From the NCBI GenBank assembly GCA_028280485.1, contig JANQLS010000088.1, forward strand, positions 1-57,094: a stretch of 57,094 nucleotides of DNA, written 5' to 3'. Positions 16,024 to 25,979 of the stretch are shown here, piece after piece. Origin of the DNA: Planctomycetota bacterium. GTDB taxonomy: Bacteria; Planctomycetota; UBA8108; JACQVS01. Every line of letters begins with the position of its first letter. The first letter of the stretch is position 1. A program made the translations under genes and the position numbers. Below the pieces are notes generated by a model that saw only the letters and a list, made by a program, of their open reading frames with translations, did no database searches and had not been told where the DNA came from.

Positions 16024-16803
16024 CTACTTTAGCTCGATACTTTCTGTCAACCGATCCAATTCTGGAGCCCAGCGTTCGATGGTTTTTTGCGGGCCGGTAG
16101 CCTTGAGAAACAAGTGACGTCCGCCAAATTTAGAGGATTCAACGGCGGCTCCCCAAAGACCATAATTGGTTTTTCCTCCACCGTTGGATTTGGGTGCGAA
16201 GGGTCCACCGCCCATTCCCTTAAATGTACCGCTGGCAACGAGAACAGTAGCTTTTCCACCCGCAAAGGTGAGAGTTTTTTCAGAGCCTTTTGGATTTTCA
16301 ACAAACTGCCCCCGCCAACGGTTGATGTTATCTACTACGGACCCTCCCGCCATGATCACTGTCATTAAAGCATCTGCAGAGTCACCTTCAACTCGGGGAA
16401 GTCGGAACTGGCCGATTCTCATCGAACCTGTTGGCTTCTCTTTGATCACGCCTTTGGGAACGACAAATGAAACGGGACCCACCGTTTCTCGTCCTCCCTC
16501 AGAGGGAGTAGCTTTGCTGTTCTCAGTAGAACTCTTCGTTGGACTAGTATCTTGCGTTGAAGTTGAATTCGCTTGAGTCCCTTGGTTGTTCGTGTTGATC
16601 GGAGGATGTCCTGCCGGTAAACCACGGTTTTGATGACCTGAAGGGCTCGAAGAAGAGCCTAAATTCGAAGCTTGCATCGCCGGATGCTTGGGAGCTTGCG
16701 CATCGATATTTCGATTGATCTTTGACTTTGGGTCGGGCTCACAGCCGACAAGTAGCACCAAAATACTAAGGGTTAAACAAATCCCACTGATCTGATTCAA
16801 CAT
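16024..16803 (-). CDS. hypothetical lipoprotein
   Basis: This 259-aa protein has a clear lipobox (SILVLLVGC, Cys about 21). A low-complexity linker rich in S, T, N, P and Q follows (about 22-105). A compact C-terminal domain (about 110-259) begins VSFVVPKGVIKEKP and contains FRLPR, AGGSVVDNINRWRGQF and a Gly-rich stretch. Lipoproteins with this GGSVxxNxxRWxxQ pattern are familiar from planctomycetes, but I know of no function. Anchored to a membrane in the periplasm. The TAG stop lies in a TAGTAGGC repeat. Confidence 0.75.
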   Translation of the reverse strand: MLNQISGICLTLSILVLLVGCEPDPKSKINRNIDAQAPKHPAMQASNLGSSSSPSGHQNRGLPAGHPPINTNNQGTQANSTSTQDTSPTKSSTENSKATPSEGGRETVGPVSFVVPKGVIKEKPTGSMRIGQFRLPRVEGDSADALMTVIMAGGSVVDNINRWRGQFVENPKGSEKTLTFAGGKATVLVASGTFKGMGGGPFAPKSNGGGKTNYGLWGAAVESSKFGGRHLFLKATGPQKTIERWAPELDRLTESIELK

Positions 16804-16916
16804 GACTTCTTCCTTTTAATAATCTCAAACGTGCTGAGTGAAGGTCTGGACTCCCCTTTGAAGAAAGGCCCAGCTCTCCCATCGGGAGAAAGAATGGGGA
16901 GACACAGCTCTAAAGC

Positions 16917-18035
16917 TTAATTTCCCTTCAAGAAAGTTTTAACTGAAACTTGTACCGTCTCCCAGGGAACTTCATCCGTGATAAAGGTGTTTCCAATTTT
17001 AGGAACGAACACCCATCTCAATCCGGCCGGCCCTTTTTTCTTGTCTCGCAACATCGCGTTGAGAACTTTCGCTGGGGAAAGTTTCTTGTTGTTGCCGAGG
17101 GTCGCCGACTGTAGATCAACCGGTAGTTTATAGTGTTTAAGCAATTCCAGCAAGCGCTCAACCACCTCAGGTTGAGTTTGACCTAATGCAAGCCCCAATC
17201 GAGCCGCAAAGTGCATTCCGATAGAAACGGCTTCTCCGTGAAGCAAGCCCCCATAGCCCAGCGCTGCTTCTAAGCCGTGGGCGAGGGTGTGCCCAAAATT
17301 TAAAATCATTCTCAAGCCCGCTTCGCGCTCATCTTCCGTGACCACCTGAGCTTTGATCTTACAGGCAGTTGCGATGACGGCATCTAAACCGATGGGCTTC
17401 TTCCGAGTTAAGTTTTTATACTCTTTTTCCAAGCGAGTGAAGAGGCGAGGATCTCGGATCGCGGCAGCTTTGATGATTTCGGCCCAGCCGGCACTGACTT
17501 CCCGAGGAGGTAAAGACTTGAGAAAGGCGAGATCGACGAACACCGCTTGAGGCTGGTAAAACGCACCGACTAAGTTTTTCCCCTCTGGAAGATTGATGCC
17601 GGTCTTACCTCCGACCGAAGAATCGACCATAGCTAAAAGCGTGGTGGGAATCTGAATAAAGTCGACTCCACGCAAGATCGTCGCAGCGGCCATTCCGGCG
17701 AGATCCCCCACGACCCCACCCCCGAGCGCCACCACACAGCCCCGACGATCGATGCCCTGAGAAATGGCATCGCGCCATATTTTCTCAAGCTTGGAGGTCG
17801 ATTTTGATTTCTCTCCGCTGGGAATGATGGTGGTCGTCACCGGGACGTTTAAACTTTCCAAGGCCTTCACGATCTTTTTTCCGTGAATAGGAAAGATTTT
17901 CGAATCGCTGACGAGGTGAAAAGAGGAGGGGATCTTCTTCTTTTTCTTAATCCAAGGCACCAGGTTTTTTGTCGAGCCCTCTCCGATCAGGATGGGATAA
18001 GACCCCCCCGGTGCCTCGACTTGAACTTTCTTCAA
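16917..18035 (-). CDS. aroB: 3-dehydroquinate synthase
   Basis: This 372-aa protein carries out step 2 of the shikimate pathway (DAHP to 3-dehydroquinate; NAD+ and a divalent metal, cytoplasm). The NAD-binding GGGVVGDLAGM lies at about 105-115. The signature TTLLAMVDSSVGGKTGIN lies at about 137-154. Metal ligands are the Glu of AGWAEIIK, the His of GHTLAHGLE and the His of LHGEAVSIGM. The start is TTG at 18035, which overlaps the TGA of the upstream membrane-protein gene (TTGA), so translation is probably coupled. Length matches the family. Confidence 0.95.
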   Translation of the reverse strand: MKKVQVEAPGGSYPILIGEGSTKNLVPWIKKKKKIPSSFHLVSDSKIFPIHGKKIVKALESLNVPVTTTIIPSGEKSKSTSKLEKIWRDAISQGIDRRGCVVALGGGVVGDLAGMAAATILRGVDFIQIPTTLLAMVDSSVGGKTGINLPEGKNLVGAFYQPQAVFVDLAFLKSLPPREVSAGWAEIIKAAAIRDPRLFTRLEKEYKNLTRKKPIGLDAVIATACKIKAQVVTEDEREAGLRMILNFGHTLAHGLEAALGYGGLLHGEAVSIGMHFAARLGLALGQTQPEVVERLLELLKHYKLPVDLQSATLGNNKKLSPAKVLNAMLRDKKKGPAGLRWVFVPKIGNTFITDEVPWETVQVSVKTFLKGN

Positions 18036-19147
18036 GGTTTGCTCTCCTGTTTACTCTCTTCTTTACCGGCTTCCTCGGCATCACTGGATTCAGGATTCGT
18101 TTCAGAACTCGAATCAGGACTATCCTCTTCGCTTCCATCCTGAGCTTGAGCCCCCTTACCAATACGCACTCGCTTGCGCTTGACGCCAAGTCGTTGTCGA
18201 GTTTCTTTCAGCTCTCGACTGTATTTCTTATCTCCTTTGCTGAAGATCGTCAAGCAAGCTACCAGAACGATAAAGAACAGGGAAAGAAGAATAATGGCTG
18301 CGGGGCCAATCAGATTAAGTAATGTCGGGCTTTCTCTTGGAGGTAATTTACTGAGCTCAGAGCCCACGATTACGGGGATATTCGCCTTACTCACCACTCC
18401 TTTATGAACCACATCATTTTGATAGAGATTCAAGAAGAGCCCCTTCATGCGAACGTAGGCTCGATCTTTAACCTCGAATTTCGGTTCTTCAAAGAAGGCG
18501 ATCCTAAAATATTTTTCTCCATTGTGGAGATACCCTGAGAAGTATTTAGATACTCCACTGGGCATTTTTTTTCTAAAGCCTTCGAGGTAGTAGGGAACTT
18601 GACTTTTTTCCGTCGCGACCAAGATACCCTGCAAAACGACTTCTTTGCCCCGCATCTTCATGGGTTCTTTAATCGTTGATAGCCAAAACTCATTCGACTT
18701 TCCGTAATCCCAAACTCCATTCTCATTCGACCAATTAGGATCGGTACGAATTCGATGAAAAAGGTAATCTAAGCCTTCCTCATTGAGCTTCCAATTCGGA
18801 ACTTCGTCGACAACAGCAGCCAGGGTTTCTCGTTTTTCAATAAATGGATCGGGAGGAACGAGTGGGTCAATCGGTGCAGGCTGCTCTTCGGGATCAAAAT
18901 CCTCGAGTCCCTGAATATTGGTGATATCGATCACCGGAGTACCTGAATTATCGACGGCATGTTCCTTGGGAATCAAAGCAGTCGAAGGACCTTTCGGAGA
19001 AAAGATCCTCAACATACTTGGGGCTAGAGCCAAGCAAGCAAGTATCAACACTAAGAAGATCCCCAATGCCACCAAGCGTGATCGAGCGTAAGGATCTTTA
19101 TTTCCGCTTCGAGGATTCGTGTACTTTCCAGTACTACCAAATAGCAT
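18032..19147 (-). CDS. hypothetical membrane protein upstream of aroB
   Basis: This protein of about 371 aa has an N-terminal hydrophobic segment (LGIFLVLILACLALAPSML) and a second at about 275-300 (LLNLIGPAAIILLSLFFIV). Between them is a roughly 220-residue domain that is probably periplasmic, and after them a charged, E/S-rich cytoplasmic tail. I recognise no family. The ATG at 19147 is chosen over the TTG at 19162 because GGAG precedes it at suitable spacing. It overlaps aroB by 4 bp. Confidence 0.72.
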   Translation of the reverse strand: MLFGSTGKYTNPRSGNKDPYARSRLVALGIFLVLILACLALAPSMLRIFSPKGPSTALIPKEHAVDNSGTPVIDITNIQGLEDFDPEEQPAPIDPLVPPDPFIEKRETLAAVVDEVPNWKLNEEGLDYLFHRIRTDPNWSNENGVWDYGKSNEFWLSTIKEPMKMRGKEVVLQGILVATEKSQVPYYLEGFRKKMPSGVSKYFSGYLHNGEKYFRIAFFEEPKFEVKDRAYVRMKGLFLNLYQNDVVHKGVVSKANIPVIVGSELSKLPPRESPTLLNLIGPAAIILLSLFFIVLVACLTIFSKGDKKYSRELKETRQRLGVKRKRVRIGKGAQAQDGSEEDSPDSSSETNPESSDAEEAGKEESKQESKP

Positions 19148-19405
19148 ATTGAGAGACTCCAATCGGAAAAATGTTTGGAATGATGATCACGGACTTGAGG
19201 ATGGGCTTGAAAATATAGAGTCGAAACTCAAACAGAAGTCAGCGGGCACCCGTTGCGGAAGAAATAAGCGAATTTTTTCTGCCGATTTCATTCTGCTGAT
19301 TCCTTGAGAACTAGGCGCGCAAAACATTCTTAGAGTCTTACGTAAGTATAACTCTCATTTTTCCTTTACACACGTGAAGATGTGAATTCTTGAGCAGATA
19401 GGCAC

Positions 19406-20602
19406 CTAGGGCCCAGCTGGCGGACATTTCTCCAGGAACTGACCTAATGTGTCGGCCGCCTTCTGACTGGCTCCAGGCTTAAAGACCTCTTCTCGAAGCC
19501 GTTTTAAGCCTTTGAGGCACTTTCTTCGAAGTTCGCTATCGGTGAGAAGTTCCTCAGCCAAGAGCGCTTGTTTATCAGAACCATCCCGATAATCAATCTC
19601 TTCAGGCACGATTTCTCCCCCACCCAAAATATTGACCAAGGAGATGTACGGCGAGGTACAAAGCCATCGAAACATCCGGTAGTAGAAGACATTGGTAATT
19701 CGGTAGAGAACGAGCATCGGTTTTTGGTAGTAAGCCAGTTCTAAGGTCGCAGTACCCGAAGCGACCAGGGCCAGATCACAAGCCGCCATCAGGGGACGAG
19801 CTTCACCCGAAACGATATCCACCTTGAGTTCAAAGTCGCTAAAGGCTTCGTTGATTGGGTCAGTGAATTCCTCTCGGCAACTGGAAATCAAGATGCGATG
19901 GATGTCTCCATCCAAGCTCATTTTCGAAAGGATAGATTTAAAGTAAGGCAGCAGAGTTTCAACTTCATGGCCCCGACTACCGGGAAAGAGTCCGATGATC
20001 TTTTCCTTGTCAGAGATCTTAAACTCATCCCGAAGCCCGTGAGCAATCTCTTCTGGAGGAGGTTGATGGATGAGAGAGTCTCCCAGGGGATGCCCCACAA
20101 AAACCACCTCGTGATCTTCATCTTCGTAGTACTCGACTTCGAACGGTAAGATCACCATCAGAAGATCGGTGAGCCTTAAAATCTTTCTTCGCCTCCAGGG
20201 AGCCCAGGCCCAAATTTGAGGACAGATGTAGTAAACCACCGGTACGGAATACCACTTTGCCAAGCGAGCCAAAACGAAGTTGAATCCCGGCATATCGATC
20301 AGGAGAAAAGCATCAGGAGGATCATCATTGAGGAGCTTCTGAACTTTTCGAACCAGTCCGATGAATTTAAAGATATGAGCCACGAAACCCACCCCCATCG
20401 AGGCGAGATGGATGATATCAGCGTGAAGGCGACAGCCCGCCTCTTCCATCAGGGGTCCGCCGAAACCTTCAAATTTGACCTCGGGGTGAGTCTTCGCCAT
20501 ATTGCGAATCAAGTTTGAAGCGTGCAAGTCACCGGAACTCTCTCCGACACACACGAAGACTCTTTTGACTGTTTTGAGGCTATCGAGAGGAGGTTGGGTC
20601 AT
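19406..20602 (-). CDS. lpxB: lipid-A-disaccharide synthase
   Basis: This 398-aa GT19 glycosyltransferase joins UDP-diacylglucosamine and lipid X to give the lipid A disaccharide at the inner-membrane face. The N-terminal GESSGDLHASNLI lies at about 18-30. The central YYICPQIWAWAPWRRRKI is typical. The C-terminal UDP-binding region contains LFPGSRGHEVE and SGTATLELA. Its presence argues that the organism makes LPS. No other lpx genes lie in the window. Start ATG. Confidence 0.94.
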   Translation of the reverse strand: MTQPPLDSLKTVKRVFVCVGESSGDLHASNLIRNMAKTHPEVKFEGFGGPLMEEAGCRLHADIIHLASMGVGFVAHIFKFIGLVRKVQKLLNDDPPDAFLLIDMPGFNFVLARLAKWYSVPVVYYICPQIWAWAPWRRRKILRLTDLLMVILPFEVEYYEDEDHEVVFVGHPLGDSLIHQPPPEEIAHGLRDEFKISDKEKIIGLFPGSRGHEVETLLPYFKSILSKMSLDGDIHRILISSCREEFTDPINEAFSDFELKVDIVSGEARPLMAACDLALVASGTATLELAYYQKPMLVLYRITNVFYYRMFRWLCTSPYISLVNILGGGEIVPEEIDYRDGSDKQALLAEELLTDSELRRKCLKGLKRLREEVFKPGASQKAADTLGQFLEKCPPAGP

Positions 20603-20631
20603 GATGGAGTACTCATAGTAGTAGGCTCAAG

Positions 20632-20775
20632 GTAGTCCGCTCACTCCGTGAGCGGGTATTCATGAAGAACAAGTAATCTTAAAACAAAAAAAGAGTCCAG
20701 CTGGCAAGTAGGGCTCTTTTTTATTCTTATTAATCGCGAAACTTCAAGATTCCGCTCACGGAATGCGCGGACTAC
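20632..20775 (+). mobile_element. 144-bp MITE-like element with terminator core
   Basis: Second copy of the element at 3152-3297, in opposite orientation. It has inverted ends (GTAGTCCGCTCAC...GCGGACTAC) and a central hairpin AGAGTCC...GGGCTCT flanked by A and T runs (about 20690-20722). It sits between the divergent lpxB and folC genes, where no terminator is expected. Confidence 0.6.
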
Positions 20776-20937
20776 TACCAGCCTACTACTACTTTTTTTC
20801 GCGAATTTGGCTACAAGATCTGGTTCGTCGAATTAAAATGCCGATTATAGTTCCGAGCTTGAGATAAACAAGGCCAGTACAAGCCTGTAAGTAGAAGTTC
20901 AAGTCTCTCAGCTCCCCCTGTTCCCTTGATCATCCGC

Positions 20938-22308
20938 ATGAGCACTACCGATCAGTCACAGCCAACGAAAGCGACGGAGAAATTGCTTCCAATCTCCGAT
21001 GATGAGAGCTTTCTTAAATTCATCCAAGCTTTCACGAACTACGAGACGATGAAAAACTATCGCTGTGACGACGAAACCATGCCCCTGGAGCGCATGCGCT
21101 CCTTAGCCGAGAGCTTGGGAAACCCACAAGACTCCGTTCCCAGTATTCACATCGCGGGTACGAAGGGAAAGGGAACGACCTGCCTCATTCTCGAAACTCT
21201 ACTTCGCAAGCAGGGCTATCGAGTCGGAACCTACACCTCCCCCCATTTAAAAAATCTCCGTGAGAGAGTTCGGGTGGACGGGAAGATGATTTCGGAAACG
21301 GATTTGGTCGAAACTCTCAACTCGATGCTGAGTGAACTCGATCGCCGCTACCAATTGGGTCCCGAAGCCTTTCCAACTTTCTTTGAGATGATGACGGCAT
21401 TAGCGATGCACCATTTTCAAAGAGCAGAAGTGGACGTTGCCATCTACGAAGTAGGCTTAGGCGGAAGATTAGATGCCACCAACATTCTTCAACCCGAATG
21501 GACGGCCATCACCGGCATCGGTTTAGAGCACATGGATAAACTGGGGAACACCCTTTCGAGCATAGCGAAAGAAAAAGCCGGCATCATCAAAGAGAACACT
21601 CCATTGGTTCTCGCCGAAGTCGATCCGGAGGCGAGAGAAGCCATTTTTAGCATCGCAAAGTCCAAGTCGGCTCCCATCCTTGAGACGGCCTCTAAGCGAG
21701 TACAAGCCGTCACCGAAGACGGTAAAATAGCGATCTTAATTCCTCCTTACGGAAAAGCCCTCCACCCCAATAACATCCGAGGCCCAGGACCTCGCGCTGA
21801 TTTAGGTTTAGCGATTACAATTTGGGAAGAGTTCTTAGCGAAAAGAGGTCAAAAGGCTGAGCTTCAAACCATTGAAAAGTGCTTAAGTGAATTAGAACTC
21901 CCGGGACGAGTCGAAATACTTCACGAGAGCCCGATGACCATCTTAGATGGTGCACACACCCCGGAGTCCTTAGCTTCATTAGCTCAAGCTTTAAACGAAG
22001 AGTCAGTCCCCCGGCCGAGGATTGGCGTTGTCGCCCTCGCTCAAGATAAACGCTTGGAGGAATGCTTAGAGCAACTCGGGCACTTCGTTGATCAAGTGAT
22101 TTTTACTCAAGCGGATTCAGTAAGAGGAGCTGATCCTCAAGAATTGAGCGAGACCTTCTATAAGATCACTCAAAAAGAATCGAGCTGGGAATTAGACCCT
22201 CATTCTGCGTATGAGAATACGAAGCAATCGAATTGCTCAGTGATCGTTACAGGATCGATTTATTTAGTGGGCGCATTGCAAGCCAAAAGTAGTCGGCTCA
22301 GCCCCTGA
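20938..22308 (+). CDS. folC: folylpolyglutamate/dihydrofolate synthase
   Basis: This 456-aa Mur-ligase-fold enzyme adds glutamate to (dihydro)folate using ATP, in the cytoplasm. The P-loop is HIAGTKGKGTTCLILE (about 67-82). The folate site is TYTSPHLKNLRERV. The Mg/ATP motif is EVGLGGRLDATN. The C-terminal domain begins near the LELPGRVEI stretch with DGAHTPES. Start ATG at 20938; an in-frame TTG lies 12 bp upstream. The last codons run into an 'AGTAGTCGGCTCAGCCCC' palindromic repeat that supplies the C-terminus and the TGA. Confidence 0.93.
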   Translation: MSTTDQSQPTKATEKLLPISDDESFLKFIQAFTNYETMKNYRCDDETMPLERMRSLAESLGNPQDSVPSIHIAGTKGKGTTCLILETLLRKQGYRVGTYTSPHLKNLRERVRVDGKMISETDLVETLNSMLSELDRRYQLGPEAFPTFFEMMTALAMHHFQRAEVDVAIYEVGLGGRLDATNILQPEWTAITGIGLEHMDKLGNTLSSIAKEKAGIIKENTPLVLAEVDPEAREAIFSIAKSKSAPILETASKRVQAVTEDGKIAILIPPYGKALHPNNIRGPGPRADLGLAITIWEEFLAKRGQKAELQTIEKCLSELELPGRVEILHESPMTILDGAHTPESLASLAQALNEESVPRPRIGVVALAQDKRLEECLEQLGHFVDQVIFTQADSVRGADPQELSETFYKITQKESSWELDPHSAYENTKQSNCSVIVTGSIYLVGALQAKSSRLSP

Positions 22309-22830
22309 GCCGGATGGGCAGTGGGATCAAAATTTATAAATATAATAAAATTGGAACAGCAGGGTTTGTTTTTGAGATTGCTAAACGAAATTGCATTTCC
22401 GTCCCGGCTCACGGGGAGCCTGTGAATATTTAGATCAATTCAAAATTTAAGCCAAATAGTGCTTCATTATCCCTCGCTAAAGCTTCGGGCTTGGGAGGTT
22501 GGTAATTTCACTTATGACTCATAGATAAACCGTGTGAAAATCCTTGCAACAGCTTCAACATTGAAAGCGCTTCTCGCCCCTCAAGCCCGAAGCTTTAGCG
22601 AGGGATAGTGGAGCAATTACCAACTTGAAGTTGGGCTTTCTTGAAAAATTCACAGCCTCGGGGTGAGCCCGACGACAAGGATAATGAAATAATGAAGTCA
22701 TTCTACGGAGGGAGGGCGTGAGCGAAGCGAACTTGCACGATGGAGTCGCCATTGCGACGACCATTATTACGGAGGGAGTGCACTGGTGAAATCAGCTTGC
22801 ACGATGGAGCGGCCGATAGCCGCGACCATT
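22288..22830. repeat. intergenic repeat mosaic between folC and clpC
   Basis: This stretch holds a GGCTCAGCCCCTGAGCC palindrome, and inverted arms CCCTCGCTAAAGCTTCGGGCTT (22470-22492) and their complement (22584-22606). Two reverse-oriented units of the TGGTCGC family follow (22690-22764 and 22770-22830). No gene is supported. Confidence 0.75.
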
Positions 22831-22834
22831 AAAT

Positions 22835-22872
22835 AAAAAAAGCTCAACTCCCTACGGGAGTTGAGCTTTTTT
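22835..22872. terminator. clpC terminator (bidirectional)
   Basis: AAAAAAGCTCAACTCCC pairs with GGGAGTTGAGCTTTTTT around a TAC loop, just downstream of the clpC stop on the minus strand. Confidence 0.9.
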
Positions 22873-22899
22873 AAACTTAAAACTGATTTTTAAATAGGA

Positions 22900-25458
22900 T
22901 CAGCTATCGCCGTTTCCGTTACCTTCACCTTCGCCTTCTTTCGACGGAGTGCCGGCACTGACAACCGGTGCTTCTGGCTCTTTGATCCCTTTGAGATCTT
23001 CAGGAGCTGAGCCCTGGAAGAAGAGCTTGCCATCACTGACATCGATATGGATGACGGGCTTATCTTTGAAGCTACCTCTCAAGAGTTCTTCGGCCAAAGC
23101 ATCTTCAATTTCCTGCTCCAACGCACGACGTAGGGGTCGTGCACCAAAGTCGGGGTTGTATCCCTTATCGATCAGGTAATCACGCGCTTCGGGGCTGAGA
23201 ATAATCTCGTAACCCTTATCGCGCAATCGATCCTGAACCTGGGCCAACTCGATGTTGATGATATGAGCCAAGTCATCTCGAGTGAGTCCGTGGAAGACGA
23301 CGATGTCGTCGAGACGGTTCAAGAACTCAGGACGGAAGTGTTTTTCAACTTCATCGGTGAGTTCCTTTTTCATGTCTTCGTAAGAACGATCCGAGGCGGT
23401 CGACTTGAAGCCGAGGCTGGATTGATTCTTGATGATGCCGGCTCCGATATTCGAAGTCATGATCAAGATCGTATTCCTGAAGTCGATCGGTCGGCCGAAG
23501 CTGTCGGTCAACTGACCTTCTTCCATGATTTGAAGCAACATGTTGAAGACGTCTCCGTGAGCCTTTTCAATCTCATCGAAGAGGACCACTGAGTAAGGTC
23601 GACGACGGATTTTTTCAGTGAGTTGACCGCCTTCTTCAAATCCGACGTAGCCGGGAGGAGCTCCCACGAGACGAGAAACGTTATGTTTCTCCATGTACTC
23701 GGACATGTCGATTTGAATGAGGGCATCTTCTTCACCAAACATGAATTTGGCGAGGGCCTTAGCCAAGAGAGTTTTACCAACCCCAGTTGGGCCTAAGAAG
23801 ATGAATGAACCGACGGGACGACGAGGATCCTTGAGACCCGATCGTGAACGACGCACGGCTCGCGAAATCGCGCGGATGGCATCGTGTTGTGAGATCACTG
23901 TCTTGTGAAGCTCGTCTTCCATGGCGAGGAGCCGTTCGGCTTCGGCCTTTTCGAGACGGGTCAAAGGAATACCGGTCATTTTAGAAACCGTTTCGGCGAC
24001 GACCTCGTCATCGACAACGCCGTCGATCTCTTGCGATTTCTCACGCCATTCCTTTTTGATGGTCTCTTTTTTCTTTTTGATCTTATCGGCTTTGTCTCTC
24101 AGATTGGCTGCGCGCTCGAAATCTTGTTGAGCGACGGCTTCTTCCTTCTCTTTATTGAGATCTTCAATCTGAGCTTCGAGTTCTTTGAGATCTGGCGGAC
24201 GAGTCAAGGATCGCATCCGTACGCGTGAACCCGCTTCATCGATCACATCGATCGCTTTGTCAGGAAGGAATCTTCCCGAGATATAACGAGTGGAGAGCTC
24301 GACGGAAGCAGCCAAGGCCTCATCGGTAATCTGAACGCGGTGGTGAGCTTCGTATTTGTCACGAAGACCTTTCAAGATCTCGACAGCTTCTTCTTTTGAA
24401 GGAGGATTGACGAGAATCGTTTGGAACCTACGTTCTAAAGCACCATCTTTTTCGATGAACTTACGGTACTCGTCTAAGGTTGTCGCACCGATGCATTGGA
24501 CTTCACCGCGGCTCAAGGCAGGCTTGAGGACATTCGAAGCGTCGATCGCTCCTTCTGCACCACCGGCACCCACTAAGGTGTGAAGTTCGTCGATAAAGAG
24601 AATTACATTTTTAACGCGGCGGACTTCGGTCATCACCGCTTTGATACGTTCTTCGAACTGACCACGGTATTTGGTTCCGGCAACCATCATCGCGAGATCT
24701 AAAACGACGATTCTTCGATCGCGCAACAGATCGGGAACTCGCCCGGCGATGACGTCTTGAGCCAAACCTTCAACGATCGCCGTTTTACCGACGCCCGGTT
24801 CACCTAAAAGAACAGGGTTGTTTTTCGTTCTACGACTGAGGACTTGAATCACTCGTTCGATCTCATCGTGACGACCGATGACGGGGTCGAGCTTTCCTTC
24901 GCGAGCTAACTCGGTTAAGTCTCGCCCAAAGGCATCCAGGGCTGGAGTCTTCGAGCGTTGAGCTTTTCCACCAGTTCCTGTACCTGAAGGATTAGGAATT
25001 TGAGCTTCCTGACCTCCTTCAGCGGCACCTAAGAGCTCGAGCACTTCGTTGCGAACGTCGTCAAGTTTGATGCTCAAGTCCATGAGAACTTGCGCTGCAA
25101 CACCATCGTTTTCGCGAAGAAGACCTAAAAGGAGGTGCTCCGTTCCAATGTAGTTGTGACCCAATTCATTGGCTTCTTCCATCGAAAGTTCGAGCACTTT
25201 TTTTGCTCGAGGGGTAAACGGAAGTTGCCCCATGGTCACCATTGAAGGACCCGACTGAACATTCTTTTCAATTTCTGAGCGGATGCGATTGATCTCGACG
25301 CCAAGATTTTTTAGGACATTCGCAGCGACACCACTTCCCTCTTGAATCAAACCAAGAAGAATGTGTTCGGTACCAATGAAATCGTGGTTGAATCGCTGAG
25401 CTTCTTTTCGAGCCAGCGCCATGACCTTCCTCGCACGGTCCGTGAAACGGTCGAACAT
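22900..25458 (-). CDS. clpC: ClpC-type AAA+ unfoldase
   Basis: This 852-aa HSP100 protein feeds substrates to ClpP in the cytoplasm. The double Clp-N repeat (about 1-145) contains FIGTEHILLGL and YIGTEHLLLGL. The first AAA+ has GEPGVGKTA and FIDELHTLVGAGG. A central coiled M domain includes the UVR motif DFERAANLRDKAD (about 435-450). The second AAA+ has GPTGVGKTLLAKA and VVLFDEIEKAH. The acidic, Gly/Glu-rich tail (about 825-852) is an addition. A strong RBS (GGAGGAAA) precedes the ATG. The mcsA/mcsB genes upstream point to arginine-phosphate-tagged substrates, as in Firmicutes. Confidence 0.97.
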   Translation of the reverse strand: MFDRFTDRARKVMALARKEAQRFNHDFIGTEHILLGLIQEGSGVAANVLKNLGVEINRIRSEIEKNVQSGPSMVTMGQLPFTPRAKKVLELSMEEANELGHNYIGTEHLLLGLLRENDGVAAQVLMDLSIKLDDVRNEVLELLGAAEGGQEAQIPNPSGTGTGGKAQRSKTPALDAFGRDLTELAREGKLDPVIGRHDEIERVIQVLSRRTKNNPVLLGEPGVGKTAIVEGLAQDVIAGRVPDLLRDRRIVVLDLAMMVAGTKYRGQFEERIKAVMTEVRRVKNVILFIDELHTLVGAGGAEGAIDASNVLKPALSRGEVQCIGATTLDEYRKFIEKDGALERRFQTILVNPPSKEEAVEILKGLRDKYEAHHRVQITDEALAASVELSTRYISGRFLPDKAIDVIDEAGSRVRMRSLTRPPDLKELEAQIEDLNKEKEEAVAQQDFERAANLRDKADKIKKKKETIKKEWREKSQEIDGVVDDEVVAETVSKMTGIPLTRLEKAEAERLLAMEDELHKTVISQHDAIRAISRAVRRSRSGLKDPRRPVGSFIFLGPTGVGKTLLAKALAKFMFGEEDALIQIDMSEYMEKHNVSRLVGAPPGYVGFEEGGQLTEKIRRRPYSVVLFDEIEKAHGDVFNMLLQIMEEGQLTDSFGRPIDFRNTILIMTSNIGAGIIKNQSSLGFKSTASDRSYEDMKKELTDEVEKHFRPEFLNRLDDIVVFHGLTRDDLAHIINIELAQVQDRLRDKGYEIILSPEARDYLIDKGYNPDFGARPLRRALEQEIEDALAEELLRGSFKDKPVIHIDVSDGKLFFQGSAPEDLKGIKEPEAPVVSAGTPSKEGEGEGNGNGDS

Positions 25459-25979
25459 TTATTGTTTCCTCCGACGAAGAGCTTAAGCGCTCTTCTTCAA
25501 GTTCTTCCAAAATGCGAATCAGCTTCACCAAATTTTCGCAGCCTCAACAGGGAGGGCTGCTTTAATTTGATACAGATCTTTGAAAGATCTGACCCCTGAC
25601 TCGCGGCAATTTCCTCGAATTTATTCTTATTGTTGCTCCACAAAACGAGTTCAGCAAAGAATTCGAGAAGCAAATCTACTCTTCACACTCTTTAAACGAA
25701 TTAACGCAGGTGAAAGTTCCATTACAACACTCCTTAAACAAAGGAGTAAAAGCCTCTTAGGCCATATCGATCCAATCGAGTGGCGAATGAAGTACCTTTT
25801 TTTGTATCGGAACTTTTTTTATTCAAAAAGAGCCCTCGGGCCCTCTACGGGCAAAAATAACATATTCGGAACATGGTACGCTTTCTCCACACCTCCTGCA
25901 AGGGCTCCGAGTCGCCCTATCGCCTAAAAAACGGCAAAATCTCGGTTTTTAGCGCTGGTTCCCCCGTTTTAGACTGGGT
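25459..25979. other. clpC upstream region
   Basis: 521 bases between mcsB and clpC. It must hold the clpC promoter, but I see no clear CtsR or CIRCE-type operator. A hairpin GAGCCCTCGGGCCCTC lies at about 25831-25850. An open stretch on the plus strand lacks RBS and family features. Confidence 0.4.

Noticed and set aside
23905..24228. Open frame of 107 codons antisense to clpC
   Set aside because: Shadow of the clpC reading frame; no RBS, and clpC is unambiguous.
25580..25927. 115-codon plus frame between mcsB and clpC
   Set aside because: Lies in the clpC promoter region; no RBS or family features.
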